In this document: piece by piece, positions 22,944 to 32,600 of the stretch
How positions within the stretch are numbered: the first letter of the stretch is position 1
How the letters are laid out: each line of letters starts with the position of its first letter
NCBI GenBank assembly: GCA_021818425.1
Contig: JAKAEC010000001.1
Location: 62,001 to 126,000, forward strand
Source of the DNA: Pseudomonadota bacterium
GTDB lineage: Bacteria; Pseudomonadota; Alphaproteobacteria; Acetobacterales; Acetobacteraceae
Direction of reading: 5' to 3'
Length of the DNA stretch: 64,000 nt
Notes under the pieces: model-generated
Databases searched by the model: none
Told to the model about the DNA's origin: nothing
The model's input: the letters and a program-made list of their open reading frames with translations, nothing else
Program-made: the position numbers and the translations under genes

Positions 22944-23930
22944 TTAGCCCAGAGGGTGCACGCGCCGGGCTAGGCGTACCGCAGTATGGCCGTGGCTTAC
23001 CTTCAGGCTGGGCATGATAAGGATAATGTCGTCTTCCGGCGTGCGGATTTCCTCGTCCCCGTCATGAGCAATGAGCGTGCCCGCCTTCGGAATGACCTCG
23101 CCGCCTCGGAATGCCCGAGCAAAGACGAAGCGGTTGGTGCGGGCGGTAACCAGCCTTACCACTTCGGCAAAACGACTAGAGTCGGGTGGAGCAGCGGCAT
23201 GCAACATGTCCGCCTGGCGCAGTAGGGCCCGAACCGTGGCGCGGCTTTGCTCCACGGCGGCTGGCTGCCAGTGCGGCCCAGCCTCGACCAACAGGCAAGC
23301 GGCTCCGTTGGAGCAATTTTCGGTGAAACGCTCGTAATCAATCAGCCTCTTTCCGCCGGCATGGCCGGTATCGGCCACCACCAGTGCGGGCGTGCCCACA
23401 GCCATGCCCAAAGCCCGCCCGCGCGGTCCGGTGCCACAGAGCAGCACCGGATCAGAGGGCCAGAGCATGGTATGCAAATCTAGCAGAATATCCGCCGAAT
23501 CGATGATAGGTTTGATCTCCCGCGCCCGGTCCAATTCTAGCGAGCGGCGCACGCCGAAAAGGGTGGAATCATCCCAGACGCGGTTCATATCCTCGTCGAC
23601 ATAGCGTGAGGCGACAGGGTTTTGCGGATCGAACCGCGCATAGGCGGCAAGATTGGCGAAGCCGAGGGTCAGCCGGCCACGCAGGGGCTTGAAACCGCCA
23701 TCCAGCAATTCCTTCAGCACTATAGCACCGGCAAATTCGTTGCCGTGTATCAGCGAAACCAGCACCACATGAGGCCCAGCGATGCCGGAATCGCGACTGG
23801 TGAAGCCGGAAATGCCAGTATTGCCCGCGAGATAGAGCGAGAGGTCAGGCGCGCTAATCCCCACCGGAAAATCCGGTAGTTCCGGTGTCGGGGGGATGGA
23901 TGGGCTGGCTTGAGACGGGCCGGGACTCAT
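22944..23930 (-). CDS. Succinylglutamate desuccinylase/aspartoacylase family zinc protein
   Basis: SLIHGNEFAGAIVLKELL (HxxE), DEDMNRVW, LLDLHTMLW, CLLVEAGPHW. Confidence 0.85.
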   Translation of the reverse strand: MSPGPSQASPSIPPTPELPDFPVGISAPDLSLYLAGNTGISGFTSRDSGIAGPHVVLVSLIHGNEFAGAIVLKELLDGGFKPLRGRLTLGFANLAAYARFDPQNPVASRYVDEDMNRVWDDSTLFGVRRSLELDRAREIKPIIDSADILLDLHTMLWPSDPVLLCGTGPRGRALGMAVGTPALVVADTGHAGGKRLIDYERFTENCSNGAACLLVEAGPHWQPAAVEQSRATVRALLRQADMLHAAAPPDSSRFAEVVRLVTARTNRFVFARAFRGGEVIPKAGTLIAHDGDEEIRTPEDDIILIMPSLKVSHGHTAVRLARRVHPLG

Positions 23931-24012
23931 ACGCTCCACTCTAGCCCAGCCATGCGTGCGCGCAATCCGCCGGGTTGACGTTGCGGCCCGCGCGCCGCAA
24001 AGCCGCGCCATC

Positions 24013-24942
24013 ATGGTTGAAGCCCGTATCATCTGCACCGATCTCGCGGGGCTGCGGTCCCAGGCGTTGGGGCTGGCGGAAGCCGCCGCATTAGCGCCGG
24101 ATTTTAAGCCGCTGCGCTTTCGTCCGTTCTGGCGGCGTATTCCCACGAATTTTTGGCTTAATCCGCGTTGGGCGGTTGATTCGTCCTTGTTTTCGTCGCC
24201 GGTGCCGCAGGTGGTTATTGGCGCGGGTGGCGCTGGCGCGCGTGTAGCGGCGGCGTTGCGGGGTAAAAACGTGAAGGCCGTGGCCATTCAGCATCCACGC
24301 ATGGCGCTTTCGCGCTTCGATGCCGTGCTTGCTGGACGGCATGACGGGATCGAGGGGGCGAATGTAATTGTCACCCGAACAGCACTACACCGTGTCACGC
24401 AAGCGCGGCTGGCGGTGGGACGGGAAATCTATGCACCGCGTTTTGCGGATCTCCCCCGGCCCCTGGTAGCGGTTTTGCTCGGCGGTTCCAACGGGCGTTA
24501 CAAATTTGAGGCCGAACAAGCGAAAACCTTGGCAGTTCAATTAGCCAGCGTAATGCGCCAGGGCGCTGGCATGATGATCACGCCCTCGCGCCGCACTGCA
24601 TCTGACGTGATCATCACGTTACGCGCCGCGCTCGAACCACTGGGTGCTTGGATCTGGGACTTCACGGGCGAGAATCCTTATTTCGGCATGCTGGCCTGTG
24701 CAGATGCCATTATCGTAACTGCGGATTCCGTTTCGATGGTCTCGGAGGCCGTTGCCACGAGCGCGCCGGTGTTTCTGGCACGACTACCGGGAAAATCCCA
24801 GCGCATCGGCGCATTCATGGACGCGCTGGTATTGGATGGCCGAGTGCGACATTTTGCTGGAGAGCTGGAGCTGTGGGATACAGCGCCGTTGGATGACACG
24901 GAATGGGCGGGGCAAGAGCTGCGCCGTCGTTTGGGGCTGTGA
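24013..24942 (+). CDS. Mitochondrial fission ELM1 family protein (DUF1022-type)
   Basis: ELM1-type pattern: IGAGGAGARVAAALRG, IQHPRMALSRFDAVLAGRHDG, GGSNGRYKFE, ITPSRRT, ENPYFGMLACADAIIVTADSVSMVSEA. Confidence 0.85.
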   Translation: MVEARIICTDLAGLRSQALGLAEAAALAPDFKPLRFRPFWRRIPTNFWLNPRWAVDSSLFSSPVPQVVIGAGGAGARVAAALRGKNVKAVAIQHPRMALSRFDAVLAGRHDGIEGANVIVTRTALHRVTQARLAVGREIYAPRFADLPRPLVAVLLGGSNGRYKFEAEQAKTLAVQLASVMRQGAGMMITPSRRTASDVIITLRAALEPLGAWIWDFTGENPYFGMLACADAIIVTADSVSMVSEAVATSAPVFLARLPGKSQRIGAFMDALVLDGRVRHFAGELELWDTAPLDDTEWAGQELRRRLGL

Positions 24943-24948
24943 GGGCGC

Positions 24949-26835
24949 ATGCTGGATATTGAAACGTTCGACAACAAGCGCGGCGGTAATTTGGTGTACA
25001 AGGCGCTATCCCATCCGCTGGCAGCGAGAGCTCTGGCCAGACTGGCGGAACGTGCCGGGCCAGTGGCCTTGTTCGATCCGGATGGAATTGCCCCCCTGTT
25101 GCTCGCCCTATGCCCGAATCTTCAGGTCGAGGGGCTTTATGTGCAGGATGCCGAGGCCGTCGGCCAAATCCGGGCCGGGCATATAGCCCGTGCGATAATA
25201 GAGTTGCCGCATGCGCGGGTGAACACCGTGATATTGGCTGCCTTCGATGCCAAGCGCCTTGCCCAGCATTTGCGAGGCTTGCTGCCGCAGGGAGCGACGT
25301 TCGTCACGTTGGATGAGGTGAAGCTGCCGGACGGTTGGCTTACCACGCAGGGGCGCTACCTGGAGGCGCGAAATTTTGCCACCAATTTCGTGTTTTTTCG
25401 CGATGACGACCACTTCGCCACGCGCCTTACTACCGCCAACTACTGGGCTGGCTATGGCGCGAAGGAGGTGCTGTTCCAGCATATCCTCTTCGGCCAGGGG
25501 GGGCAGGTCCTGGCAGAATGGGCGGAGAAGGCACCGGCTGGGCCGGGTGGCCATATACTGGACAGCCGCGAGATACGCGCACGTTTTAGCCTGAAGCCTT
25601 TCACAGGGCAGCTCTTCATTCACGCCATTGGTGTCGCTGGGCATGACGTGGTGAAGTATGCACTGGATACCTACGCCACGGATAATGGCGCTTCGCTCTC
25701 CTGCACTCATGACGCCAATGCTTGGCCCTCCGCCCGCTTTGCGGGCCTACCGGCTCCTCGTGAGGATGAGCGTGTAGTCTTGTGGGTGCAGAACAGCCAT
25801 GGCGTTTCCATTCCCGCCGGGGGGCTAGCGCTAGACCGCATGGGTGCTGATGAACCCGTGGCGCTGAAGGAGGAGGTTCCCCCCTTCGCTACCCGCGCGC
25901 TGGACGTGGCGGAGTTATTCCCCGATTTGCGTTGGCCTGCCCAGATTGAGGTGCGTGCCGGCATGCATGTGGTTCGCCCGCGTTATGAGGTGGTGCGCAA
26001 CGGGCGTGCCCGCATTGCGCATGTGAATGTGGAGCGCACGGATTTGCGTCCCGACGCCGGCATCAAGGCGTTGCATCCCGCCCTCGGACGAGGCTATCTT
26101 TTGCCGTTTCCAGTGCTGCCGCGCGAACGTTTCAAAACCATTGCGCTGCCCACCCCGATGGTAGAAACGGAACGCGAGATGCCGCTGCGCATGGATGTAT
26201 TCTCGCCTTTCGGTGAGAAGGTCGCGGAAAAATTCCTCGGCTGCTTACCGCGGGACCACAATTGCGCGGTGGATCTCGACGATGTGCTGCCGCTGGACGC
26301 GCTGCCCGATGGTGGACATGCGGAACTGGTCTATGACTTCCGCGAAGGCGGTGAGGCCGATGGCTGGCTGCACGCCCTGTTCCGTTTTGAGGACCGCGCC
26401 AATTCCCACGCGGCCGAAAGCAGTTTCGGAGCGCATATCTTTAACACGCTCATGGTTTATAAGAACGAACCGCAGAGCTATACCGGTAAGCCGCCGGGGC
26501 TTTCCACGAGGCTTTTCCTGAAGCTTGGCTTCGGTGGGCGGGAGAGTTTCTGCGTGCTCATCTATCCAGCTTCGGCGCCATGGCTCGCAAACTCAAGCAC
26601 GGAGCTTGAACTTTACGATGGACAGGGCGCGTTGCTGGAAATTGCGCGCATCAGAATTGCCTGCTCGGGCTCGAAATTAGTTAGGCCAATCCAGCACTTT
26701 TCTCCGTCTGCACTTAAATCCGCGGGGGAGCGTGGCTATGTGCTGATTCGCGATATCACCTGTCGCTTATTCGGCTTCCATGGGCTGGAAGACGAAACTG
26801 GAGGATTTTCCCTAGATCATATGTTTGGTTTCTAA
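24949..26835 (+). CDS. Large protein of unknown function
   Basis: 628-aa uninterrupted ORF, 6 nt after the ELM1-family gene; no family recognised. Confidence 0.8.
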   Translation: MLDIETFDNKRGGNLVYKALSHPLAARALARLAERAGPVALFDPDGIAPLLLALCPNLQVEGLYVQDAEAVGQIRAGHIARAIIELPHARVNTVILAAFDAKRLAQHLRGLLPQGATFVTLDEVKLPDGWLTTQGRYLEARNFATNFVFFRDDDHFATRLTTANYWAGYGAKEVLFQHILFGQGGQVLAEWAEKAPAGPGGHILDSREIRARFSLKPFTGQLFIHAIGVAGHDVVKYALDTYATDNGASLSCTHDANAWPSARFAGLPAPREDERVVLWVQNSHGVSIPAGGLALDRMGADEPVALKEEVPPFATRALDVAELFPDLRWPAQIEVRAGMHVVRPRYEVVRNGRARIAHVNVERTDLRPDAGIKALHPALGRGYLLPFPVLPRERFKTIALPTPMVETEREMPLRMDVFSPFGEKVAEKFLGCLPRDHNCAVDLDDVLPLDALPDGGHAELVYDFREGGEADGWLHALFRFEDRANSHAAESSFGAHIFNTLMVYKNEPQSYTGKPPGLSTRLFLKLGFGGRESFCVLIYPASAPWLANSSTELELYDGQGALLEIARIRIACSGSKLVRPIQHFSPSALKSAGERGYVLIRDITCRLFGFHGLEDETGGFSLDHMFGF

Positions 26836-26843
26836 AACGTCAT

Positions 26844-27416
26844 TCACGGCTGTCTGGTGATCACCAACCGTGAGGTGTCATAGCCTAGGGCGGAAGCTCG
26901 TTTGATGAGGCTGCGCCGCTCCATCTCCTGTAACACTTGCTGGCGTGAGAGGATCCAGAGATAGCGGCCCGTGGGGTCCCCTACGATCGCCCAATCGTAA
27001 TCTTCCCCATGGTCCAGTACCCAGTAATTGCCTACATAAAAGGGGCCATAAAAGCTGACTTTCAACTTGGCTCCTCGTGAGCCGGGCACAATTTTGGCGG
27101 TCCCGCGCGCCACGCGCGTTCTTCCGTTTATGGTTCGGCAGTTGTTCACTACGTCGATCCTGCCGTCTGGCCGTAGGCTATAATCGGCTGATACCGCTTC
27201 GCAGCCTGTCTCAAAAAACTGGTCATACCGCGCCACCTCGTACCAGCGACCTAGATACTCTGGCAGCGAGACCGGACGCAGCGGTTCCGGTACGTGATGG
27301 TTGCCCACGGGCTGGTTGCGGCGCATCAGCATGGCGCCGCCAGCCAATGCCAGCACCGGCACGGATACCGCTGCCACCCGGATCAGGGCTGAGAGGCTAT
27401 TGCGCGAAGCCGGCAT
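26844..27416 (-). CDS. Lipocalin family protein (Blc-like)
   Basis: N-terminal hydrophobic segment; LPEYLGRWYEVARYDQFFETGC lipocalin signature, YDWAIVGDPTGRYLWILSR. Confidence 0.93.
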   Translation of the reverse strand: MPASRNSLSALIRVAAVSVPVLALAGGAMLMRRNQPVGNHHVPEPLRPVSLPEYLGRWYEVARYDQFFETGCEAVSADYSLRPDGRIDVVNNCRTINGRTRVARGTAKIVPGSRGAKLKVSFYGPFYVGNYWVLDHGEDYDWAIVGDPTGRYLWILSRQQVLQEMERRSLIKRASALGYDTSRLVITRQP

Positions 27417-27518
27417 GCGTATGCAAATCTTTCAAGTTGTGTCCTGTTGCACATGGTGTCGCGGGGCAGAAACGTCTAGCGTTTTTACACTCTAGCAAGT
27501 GCCCCTGCGGCCGACCCA

Positions 27519-28442
27519 TTACGTTGGCCGTTTGCGCCACTCCCGGTCCAGGGCCGCGTTCAACTCCGCACCGAATAGCACGACATAGGCCGAGATGTAG
27601 AACCACATCATCAGGCCGATCATCGTCGCCAGCGGGCCGTAGGTGGCGCTATAGGCAGCGAATTTTCCAACATAAAGCCCAAAAGCCCAGCTTGCTACAA
27701 GCCAAGCAATAGTGGCGATGGCCGCCCCAGGAGCATAGAAAATGCGCTCTCTTCCAGCTGGACCGAAGCGGTAAAGAAGCCCCAGCGCGATGATCACGAA
27801 TAGCACCATGGACGTGAAGCTCATTAGAGTCACCAGGAACCTCATGCTTTCTGGCAAGCCAAGAAACGCGAGTGCAACTGGCACGAAAACCAGAAACCCG
27901 ATGGCAAGAACCGTGCCCAGTACTGCAATGAACGTCATGCCTAGGGCGACGGCGTAGAACTGGATCATGCCACGCGTCTCTTCCTCTTGGTACGCCAGGG
28001 TGAGAGCGTTGATGACCGACCGCGTACCGGTTGAGGAGGACCAGAGTGAGATCAGCAGCGACACGACGAACGACACCCCAAGCCTCTTGGCCGGCTGGCT
28101 CACAATGCCCTGTATCCGTGAGGAGATTAGGCTGTAGACATCCGGGGGCATGAAACTTTGCAGGTAATGCAGCTGCGGCTGCACAGTGTCTGGATTGAAG
28201 GCTAGCCCATAGAGCGAGATGAGCATGGTAATCGCAGGAAATAGTGCGAGCGTAGCGTAGAAGGCGCAGCCGGCAGCTACAAGGGAAACACGTTGGCTTG
28301 TTGCCGCGCGTGCGCCCGCAACTGCTGCCCGTCGCATTATTGGCCAATGCTTGCGCTTGAGGATTTCTCTGATCATCTCGGTCAATTTAAAAATTTGGTA
28401 AGTCAGATCAACCGTGTCACGCAAGCTTAACTTGCTGGCCAA
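27519..28442 (-). CDS. YihY/virulence factor BrkB family membrane protein
   Basis: Multi-TM; GCAFYATLALFPAITMLISLYGL, ATYGPLATMIGLMMWFYISAYVVLFGAELNA. Confidence 0.93.
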   Translation of the reverse strand: MASKLSLRDTVDLTYQIFKLTEMIREILKRKHWPIMRRAAVAGARAATSQRVSLVAAGCAFYATLALFPAITMLISLYGLAFNPDTVQPQLHYLQSFMPPDVYSLISSRIQGIVSQPAKRLGVSFVVSLLISLWSSSTGTRSVINALTLAYQEEETRGMIQFYAVALGMTFIAVLGTVLAIGFLVFVPVALAFLGLPESMRFLVTLMSFTSMVLFVIIALGLLYRFGPAGRERIFYAPGAAIATIAWLVASWAFGLYVGKFAAYSATYGPLATMIGLMMWFYISAYVVLFGAELNAALDREWRKRPT

Positions 28443-28545
28443 CTGGCGGGCCGGTCTGCCAGAGTCTCCAGCGTTTAACTAAAGCGGCTAGTTTTGGATT
28501 TGACGAGCAATTCTATAAATTTATCCTGACTCTATTGCGTTAATC

Positions 28546-29406
28546 TCAAACATATTGCTCTAGCAAAAACGCCTTTATCCGTGCTTGGCTTTCATGGTCC
28601 GTCAAAGCCGGGGCGTGGCCGGCCTCCTGCACCACATAGCCTTCAGCGCCTGTGGCCAGCATCTGCTCATATGTGTCCAGCAGTAAAAGATCGCTCATAG
28701 CTCCGCGGATGACTAGCCGCGGCATATGGATCGCGTCCCAGACCGGCCACATGTCCACATCCAGCAGCACCGTCGCGCGAATCGGGTCGGCAATCTTGGG
28801 GTCATAATGTAATGAGATGGTCTTGCCTTCGCTGGTCGGGTCTAGCACCTGTCGGGTTGAGAACCGGGCTAGATGCGCCCATTCAGTATCGGAGAGCGCG
28901 CCGAATGGCGCATGCACCTCGCGCAAATATGAAGTCAGAGCCGCCAGGGAGGCAAACCGCGCCGGGGCGGCCAGCATGTAGTCGCGGATGCGGGCCAATC
29001 CAGTGGCGGGAATCAGCGGGCCAATGTCGTTGAGTACCAGCCGGGTCACAGGCGTATTCTGCGCCGCCGCAATCATCATGCCGCAAATGCCGCCTAACGA
29101 GGTGCCAATCCAAGCTACTGGCTTGTTGATCTGCGCCAGCAGGTGCCCCAGCGCCGCCACGTAGGTGGGCGGCTGATAGGCCATTGGGTCCTCGAGCCAG
29201 TCGGATTTTCCGCGGCCCGGTAGGTCGGGGCAGATGACGTGGAAACGATCTGAAAGGGCTTCCGCCAAGGCGTCGAAATCCCGTCCATTTCGGGTGAGGC
29301 CGTGCACACACACCACAGCAGGCGCGGCTGGGTTACCGAACTCAACGAAGGCCAGCTTGTAGAAGCGCGTGCCAAAAAAATAATTGACAGACCCCGACCG
29401 TGCCAT
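28546..29406 (-). CDS. Alpha/beta fold hydrolase
   Basis: VCVHGLTRNGRDFD oxyanion region, GTSLGG nucleophile elbow, C-terminal EAGHAP His. Confidence 0.92.
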   Translation of the reverse strand: MARSGSVNYFFGTRFYKLAFVEFGNPAAPAVVCVHGLTRNGRDFDALAEALSDRFHVICPDLPGRGKSDWLEDPMAYQPPTYVAALGHLLAQINKPVAWIGTSLGGICGMMIAAAQNTPVTRLVLNDIGPLIPATGLARIRDYMLAAPARFASLAALTSYLREVHAPFGALSDTEWAHLARFSTRQVLDPTSEGKTISLHYDPKIADPIRATVLLDVDMWPVWDAIHMPRLVIRGAMSDLLLLDTYEQMLATGAEGYVVQEAGHAPALTDHESQARIKAFLLEQYV

Positions 29407-29455
29407 CGTCCGCTCCTTCTCTCGACCATACGGAAGTTCTGGCTTATGGCCATAG

Positions 29456-30649
29456 ATGATGCTGCAGCCCGCCACAACAGACTTCAGGGAAAGGGCCGTT
29501 ATCGTGCCGGTGGCGGTGGGCCTTGCGCTCAATCTAGTCATGCTGACAGAGTTACTGGCTACCCATGCCCGGCTAAACAGCGATTTCATGGCGTTCTGGT
29601 CGTTTCCGCGCTTTATCGCGGCGGAGTCGCGCCCGACGTTAATATACAACGCTGCCACGCTGACCGCTTTCCAGCGGCAACTTTATCCGGGATTTCACAG
29701 CTTCTATCCCTTCATTTACCCGCCGCCTGCGCTAATCGCGTTTTCCTGGCTGCGGCTTTTGCCTTTTGGAGAGGCGGAAATCATCTGGAGCCTGCTGGGC
29801 ATCACCGCCTTGGCGCTGGGTACGAAAGTCATGTTTCCCCGCAGTTGCCGGAACACTTTGGCTGCGCTTCTTGGCAGCCCAGCAGCGCTTCTCTGCCTTG
29901 CGACTGGGCAGACAGCGCTATTCGCCACTGCACTGTTATTGGCAGGGTTTGCGTGCCTTCCACGTCGTCCAGTTTTGGCGGGGTTCTGGTTTGGCCTACT
30001 GACGCTGAAGCCGCAGCTCGGACTCATGGCCGCAGTGTTTCTACTGACAAGCGGGGCGTGGGTAAGCATTTTTGCTGCTAGCCTCACTGCTTTGGCGTTG
30101 GCCAGTCTCGCCGATCTCATCTTCCCGCTGCAGATGTGGCCGCTCTGGGTAAACGCGATGCTAACTTGTCAGCATGCCTACTTCCAGGCGAAAACCCTAA
30201 ATTTGAATACACTCATCACGCCTTCGGCGAATGCCATCACTTTGGGGCTGAGCGAGACATTTGCTTGGAGACTTCAGGCGGTTTGCGGGATCGCAATGAT
30301 TGCGCTCACGGCATGGGCCGCGCGGCGGGCACCCTACCGGCTGGCGGTGGGCATAACGCTCATCGCTACTTTGCTTGCCCAGCCGCACGCCTATGCCTAT
30401 GACAGTCTGGCTGCCGTGGCCGCGTTGGCCCTGGCCTTGGAAGCGCGGCCTGGCCGGCTTACGCTGGCGCTTGGCATCGCTACTTATTTGGCGCCGTGGC
30501 TGCTGCTTTCGCCAATGCACCGTTTGTTTTTTTATGCCCCCATGCTGGCCGCATGCCTGCCAGCATTGCTGGCCCTTGCGCTCAGGGTACAAAAAAGCGC
30601 AGTCTTGGGCCATGAGCCAGTCTCTGTTCTACCCCCCGCCGCCACCTGA
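29456..30649 (+). CDS. Glycosyltransferase family 87/DUF2029-type membrane protein
   Basis: Polytopic; SDFMAFWSFPRFI, FIYPPPALIAF, LTLKPQLGLMA pattern. Confidence 0.75.
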   Translation: MMLQPATTDFRERAVIVPVAVGLALNLVMLTELLATHARLNSDFMAFWSFPRFIAAESRPTLIYNAATLTAFQRQLYPGFHSFYPFIYPPPALIAFSWLRLLPFGEAEIIWSLLGITALALGTKVMFPRSCRNTLAALLGSPAALLCLATGQTALFATALLLAGFACLPRRPVLAGFWFGLLTLKPQLGLMAAVFLLTSGAWVSIFAASLTALALASLADLIFPLQMWPLWVNAMLTCQHAYFQAKTLNLNTLITPSANAITLGLSETFAWRLQAVCGIAMIALTAWAARRAPYRLAVGITLIATLLAQPHAYAYDSLAAVAALALALEARPGRLTLALGIATYLAPWLLLSPMHRLFFYAPMLAACLPALLALALRVQKSAVLGHEPVSVLPPAAT

Positions 30650-31073
30650 CCAAGCCCTTTCGCAAGGCGTGATCGTTCGTCGTTGCGCTGCCTTCATTTT
30701 CGATATGATGGGCATTGCGATGTTCTTCTGGACCATGGTGATAGCAATTGCCATCTTCGGCGTGCTCACGCTGGGTTTCGGCTGGCTGGCTTTTCACATT
30801 TTGCCCTGGCTGCCGCTCATTTACTACACGCTGCTGATTGGCGGCACCGGCGCCACGCCGGGGCAACGCCTGGCCGGGCTTGCCGTGCGTCAGGATGCGA
30901 CGCTGGAACATCCCACACTTGTCCAGGCGTTTGTTTGGACCTTATTGCTCTGGTTCAGTTTTGCCTTGGCAGGGCTGCCGTTCCTGCTGGCGTTTCTCAA
31001 TCCGCGCCACCGCGCTGCGCACGACCTGCTCTGCGGCCTCACCCTTGTGCGCACGGCTCAATTTCCTTATTGA
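30612..31073 (+). CDS. RDD family membrane protein
   Basis: VIVRRCAAFIFDMM (RDD-like), GATPGQRLAGLAV, HRAAHDLLCG; start overlaps the upstream gene by 38 nt. Confidence 0.85.
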   Translation: MSQSLFYPPPPPDQALSQGVIVRRCAAFIFDMMGIAMFFWTMVIAIAIFGVLTLGFGWLAFHILPWLPLIYYTLLIGGTGATPGQRLAGLAVRQDATLEHPTLVQAFVWTLLLWFSFALAGLPFLLAFLNPRHRAAHDLLCGLTLVRTAQFPY

Positions 31074-31108
31074 CGCGCGGGCTCCGAGTCCCAAACATAG
31101 GGCTCAGA

Positions 31109-31870
31109 ATGAGCTTTAAGCCTGCACGGAGACCGCATTTTTTCTATACCACCTCGCCTTTGCCCTGCCCTTATGTGCCGGGGCGGACGGAGCGGAAGGT
31201 GGTGACAGAGCTCGCGGGTGTTTCTGCCGAAACCCTGCATGACCGTCTTTCGCGCGGCGGCTTCCGGCGTAGCCACAACATAGCTTACGCGCCCGTTTGC
31301 CCGAACTGCAATGCTTGCGTGCCCATTCGCATCCGCGCGCAGGAATTCGGCCCCGACCGAACGCAGAGGCGGATTGAACGGCGCAATGCAGATTTGCTGG
31401 TGCAGGAAATGCCGCCCCGTGCCACAGCCGAGCAATACGGGTTGTTCCAGGTCTATCAGTTGGCCCGCCATGGCGATGGTGACATGTCCTCTATGAGCTT
31501 CTACGACTACCGGGCCATGGTGGAGGACACACCCATTGAAACCTCCATGGTCGAATTCCGTCTGCCCGGTGGCCGACTTGTTGGCGCATGCCTAGCCGAC
31601 CGGCTAGAAGACGGAGTTTCCGCCGTTTACAGCTTTTTCGATACGGATCTCCCGCAGCGCTCGCTTGGCACCTATGCCATCATTTGGCTGGTGCGACGGG
31701 CAGTGGAGTTGAGGCTGGAAAATGTCTATCTCGGCTACTGGGTCGAGGAGAGTCGCAAAATGTCTTATAAGGCCAAATTCAACCCTAGTGAGGTTTTGCG
31801 TGGGGGACAATGGCGAGCCTTCGGCGAGCCAGCCGGCCATCTGCCGGGCTTGGTTTCGCAAATCGCTTGA
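31109..31870 (+). CDS. bpt: Aspartate/glutamate leucyltransferase (arginyl-tRNA-protein transferase family)
   Basis: FFYTTSPLPCPYVPGRTERKVV, GFRRSHNIAYAPVCPNCNACVPIRI, GTYAIIWLVRRA, LGYWVEESRKMSYKAKFNP. Confidence 0.93.
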   Translation: MSFKPARRPHFFYTTSPLPCPYVPGRTERKVVTELAGVSAETLHDRLSRGGFRRSHNIAYAPVCPNCNACVPIRIRAQEFGPDRTQRRIERRNADLLVQEMPPRATAEQYGLFQVYQLARHGDGDMSSMSFYDYRAMVEDTPIETSMVEFRLPGGRLVGACLADRLEDGVSAVYSFFDTDLPQRSLGTYAIIWLVRRAVELRLENVYLGYWVEESRKMSYKAKFNPSEVLRGGQWRAFGEPAGHLPGLVSQIA

Positions 31871-31937
31871 GCCGTATGCAGCGGCAGGCAGTTGCTCTGT
31901 GCTGGCAACCGGCATTAGTTGATGCTACCCGCGCGGA

Positions 31938-32600
31938 GTGAGCAGCATCCTCAAATCAAAGCCCGCGAGGACGGTTATTGCACGGCTTCTGGCATGGTAT
32001 GCCCGCGCCGCGTTGCGGTTGCAGTTTGAGTTTAGCATCGTGGGGCAGGAGAACCTAGCAGTTCTCTCACAGGATCAGCCCGTCATCGTGGCGTTCTGGC
32101 ATGAAACCTTGCCCACGATGCCGGTGCTGTGGCGCGAGGCGCGCAAGGCCGGAATGAAGCGCCCGGCCGTGGTGTTAGCAAGCCGGCATCGCGACGGCCA
32201 GCTCGTCGGCATGATCGTGCGGAGCTTTGGCGTCGGGCTGGTCTCCGGCTCAAGCTCAAATGGTGGCGCGTCTGGGTTGCAGGAACTGGTGCGATTGATC
32301 AACAGCGGCACCAATGTGGCGATCACGCCCGATGGTCCACGCGGCCCGGCGCGGCGTGCGGCACCGGGTGTTGCTGCGCTAGCCGGGCTCACAGGCGCGG
32401 TCATCATCCCCTGCGGTGCCGCGACAACCCGGTTCATCACTTTGGAAAAGAGCTGGGACGGCATGCGCATCCCGTTGCCCTTCGGACGGTTGGTGCTGGC
32501 CTGCGGTGCGCCGCTGCACATCTCCCGCGAAAACTGGCGCGCAGAGTTGCCGGAGGTTGAGGCCGCGCTGAACGCCATCCAAGCGCGGGCACGGTCGTGA
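31938..32600 (+). CDS. DUF374 lysophospholipid acyltransferase family protein
   Basis: VIVAFWHETLPTMPVLWR, SRHRDGQLVGMIVRSFG, AITPDGPRGPAR; GTG start. Confidence 0.9.
   Translation: MSSILKSKPARTVIARLLAWYARAALRLQFEFSIVGQENLAVLSQDQPVIVAFWHETLPTMPVLWREARKAGMKRPAVVLASRHRDGQLVGMIVRSFGVGLVSGSSSNGGASGLQELVRLINSGTNVAITPDGPRGPARRAAPGVAALAGLTGAVIIPCGAATTRFITLEKSWDGMRIPLPFGRLVLACGAPLHISRENWRAELPEVEAALNAIQARARS

Noticed and set aside
22944-24287. Full-length 447-aa version of the aspartoacylase ORF
   Set aside because: The first 119 aa are antisense to the ELM1-family gene and low complexity; the family-consistent start is at 23930.
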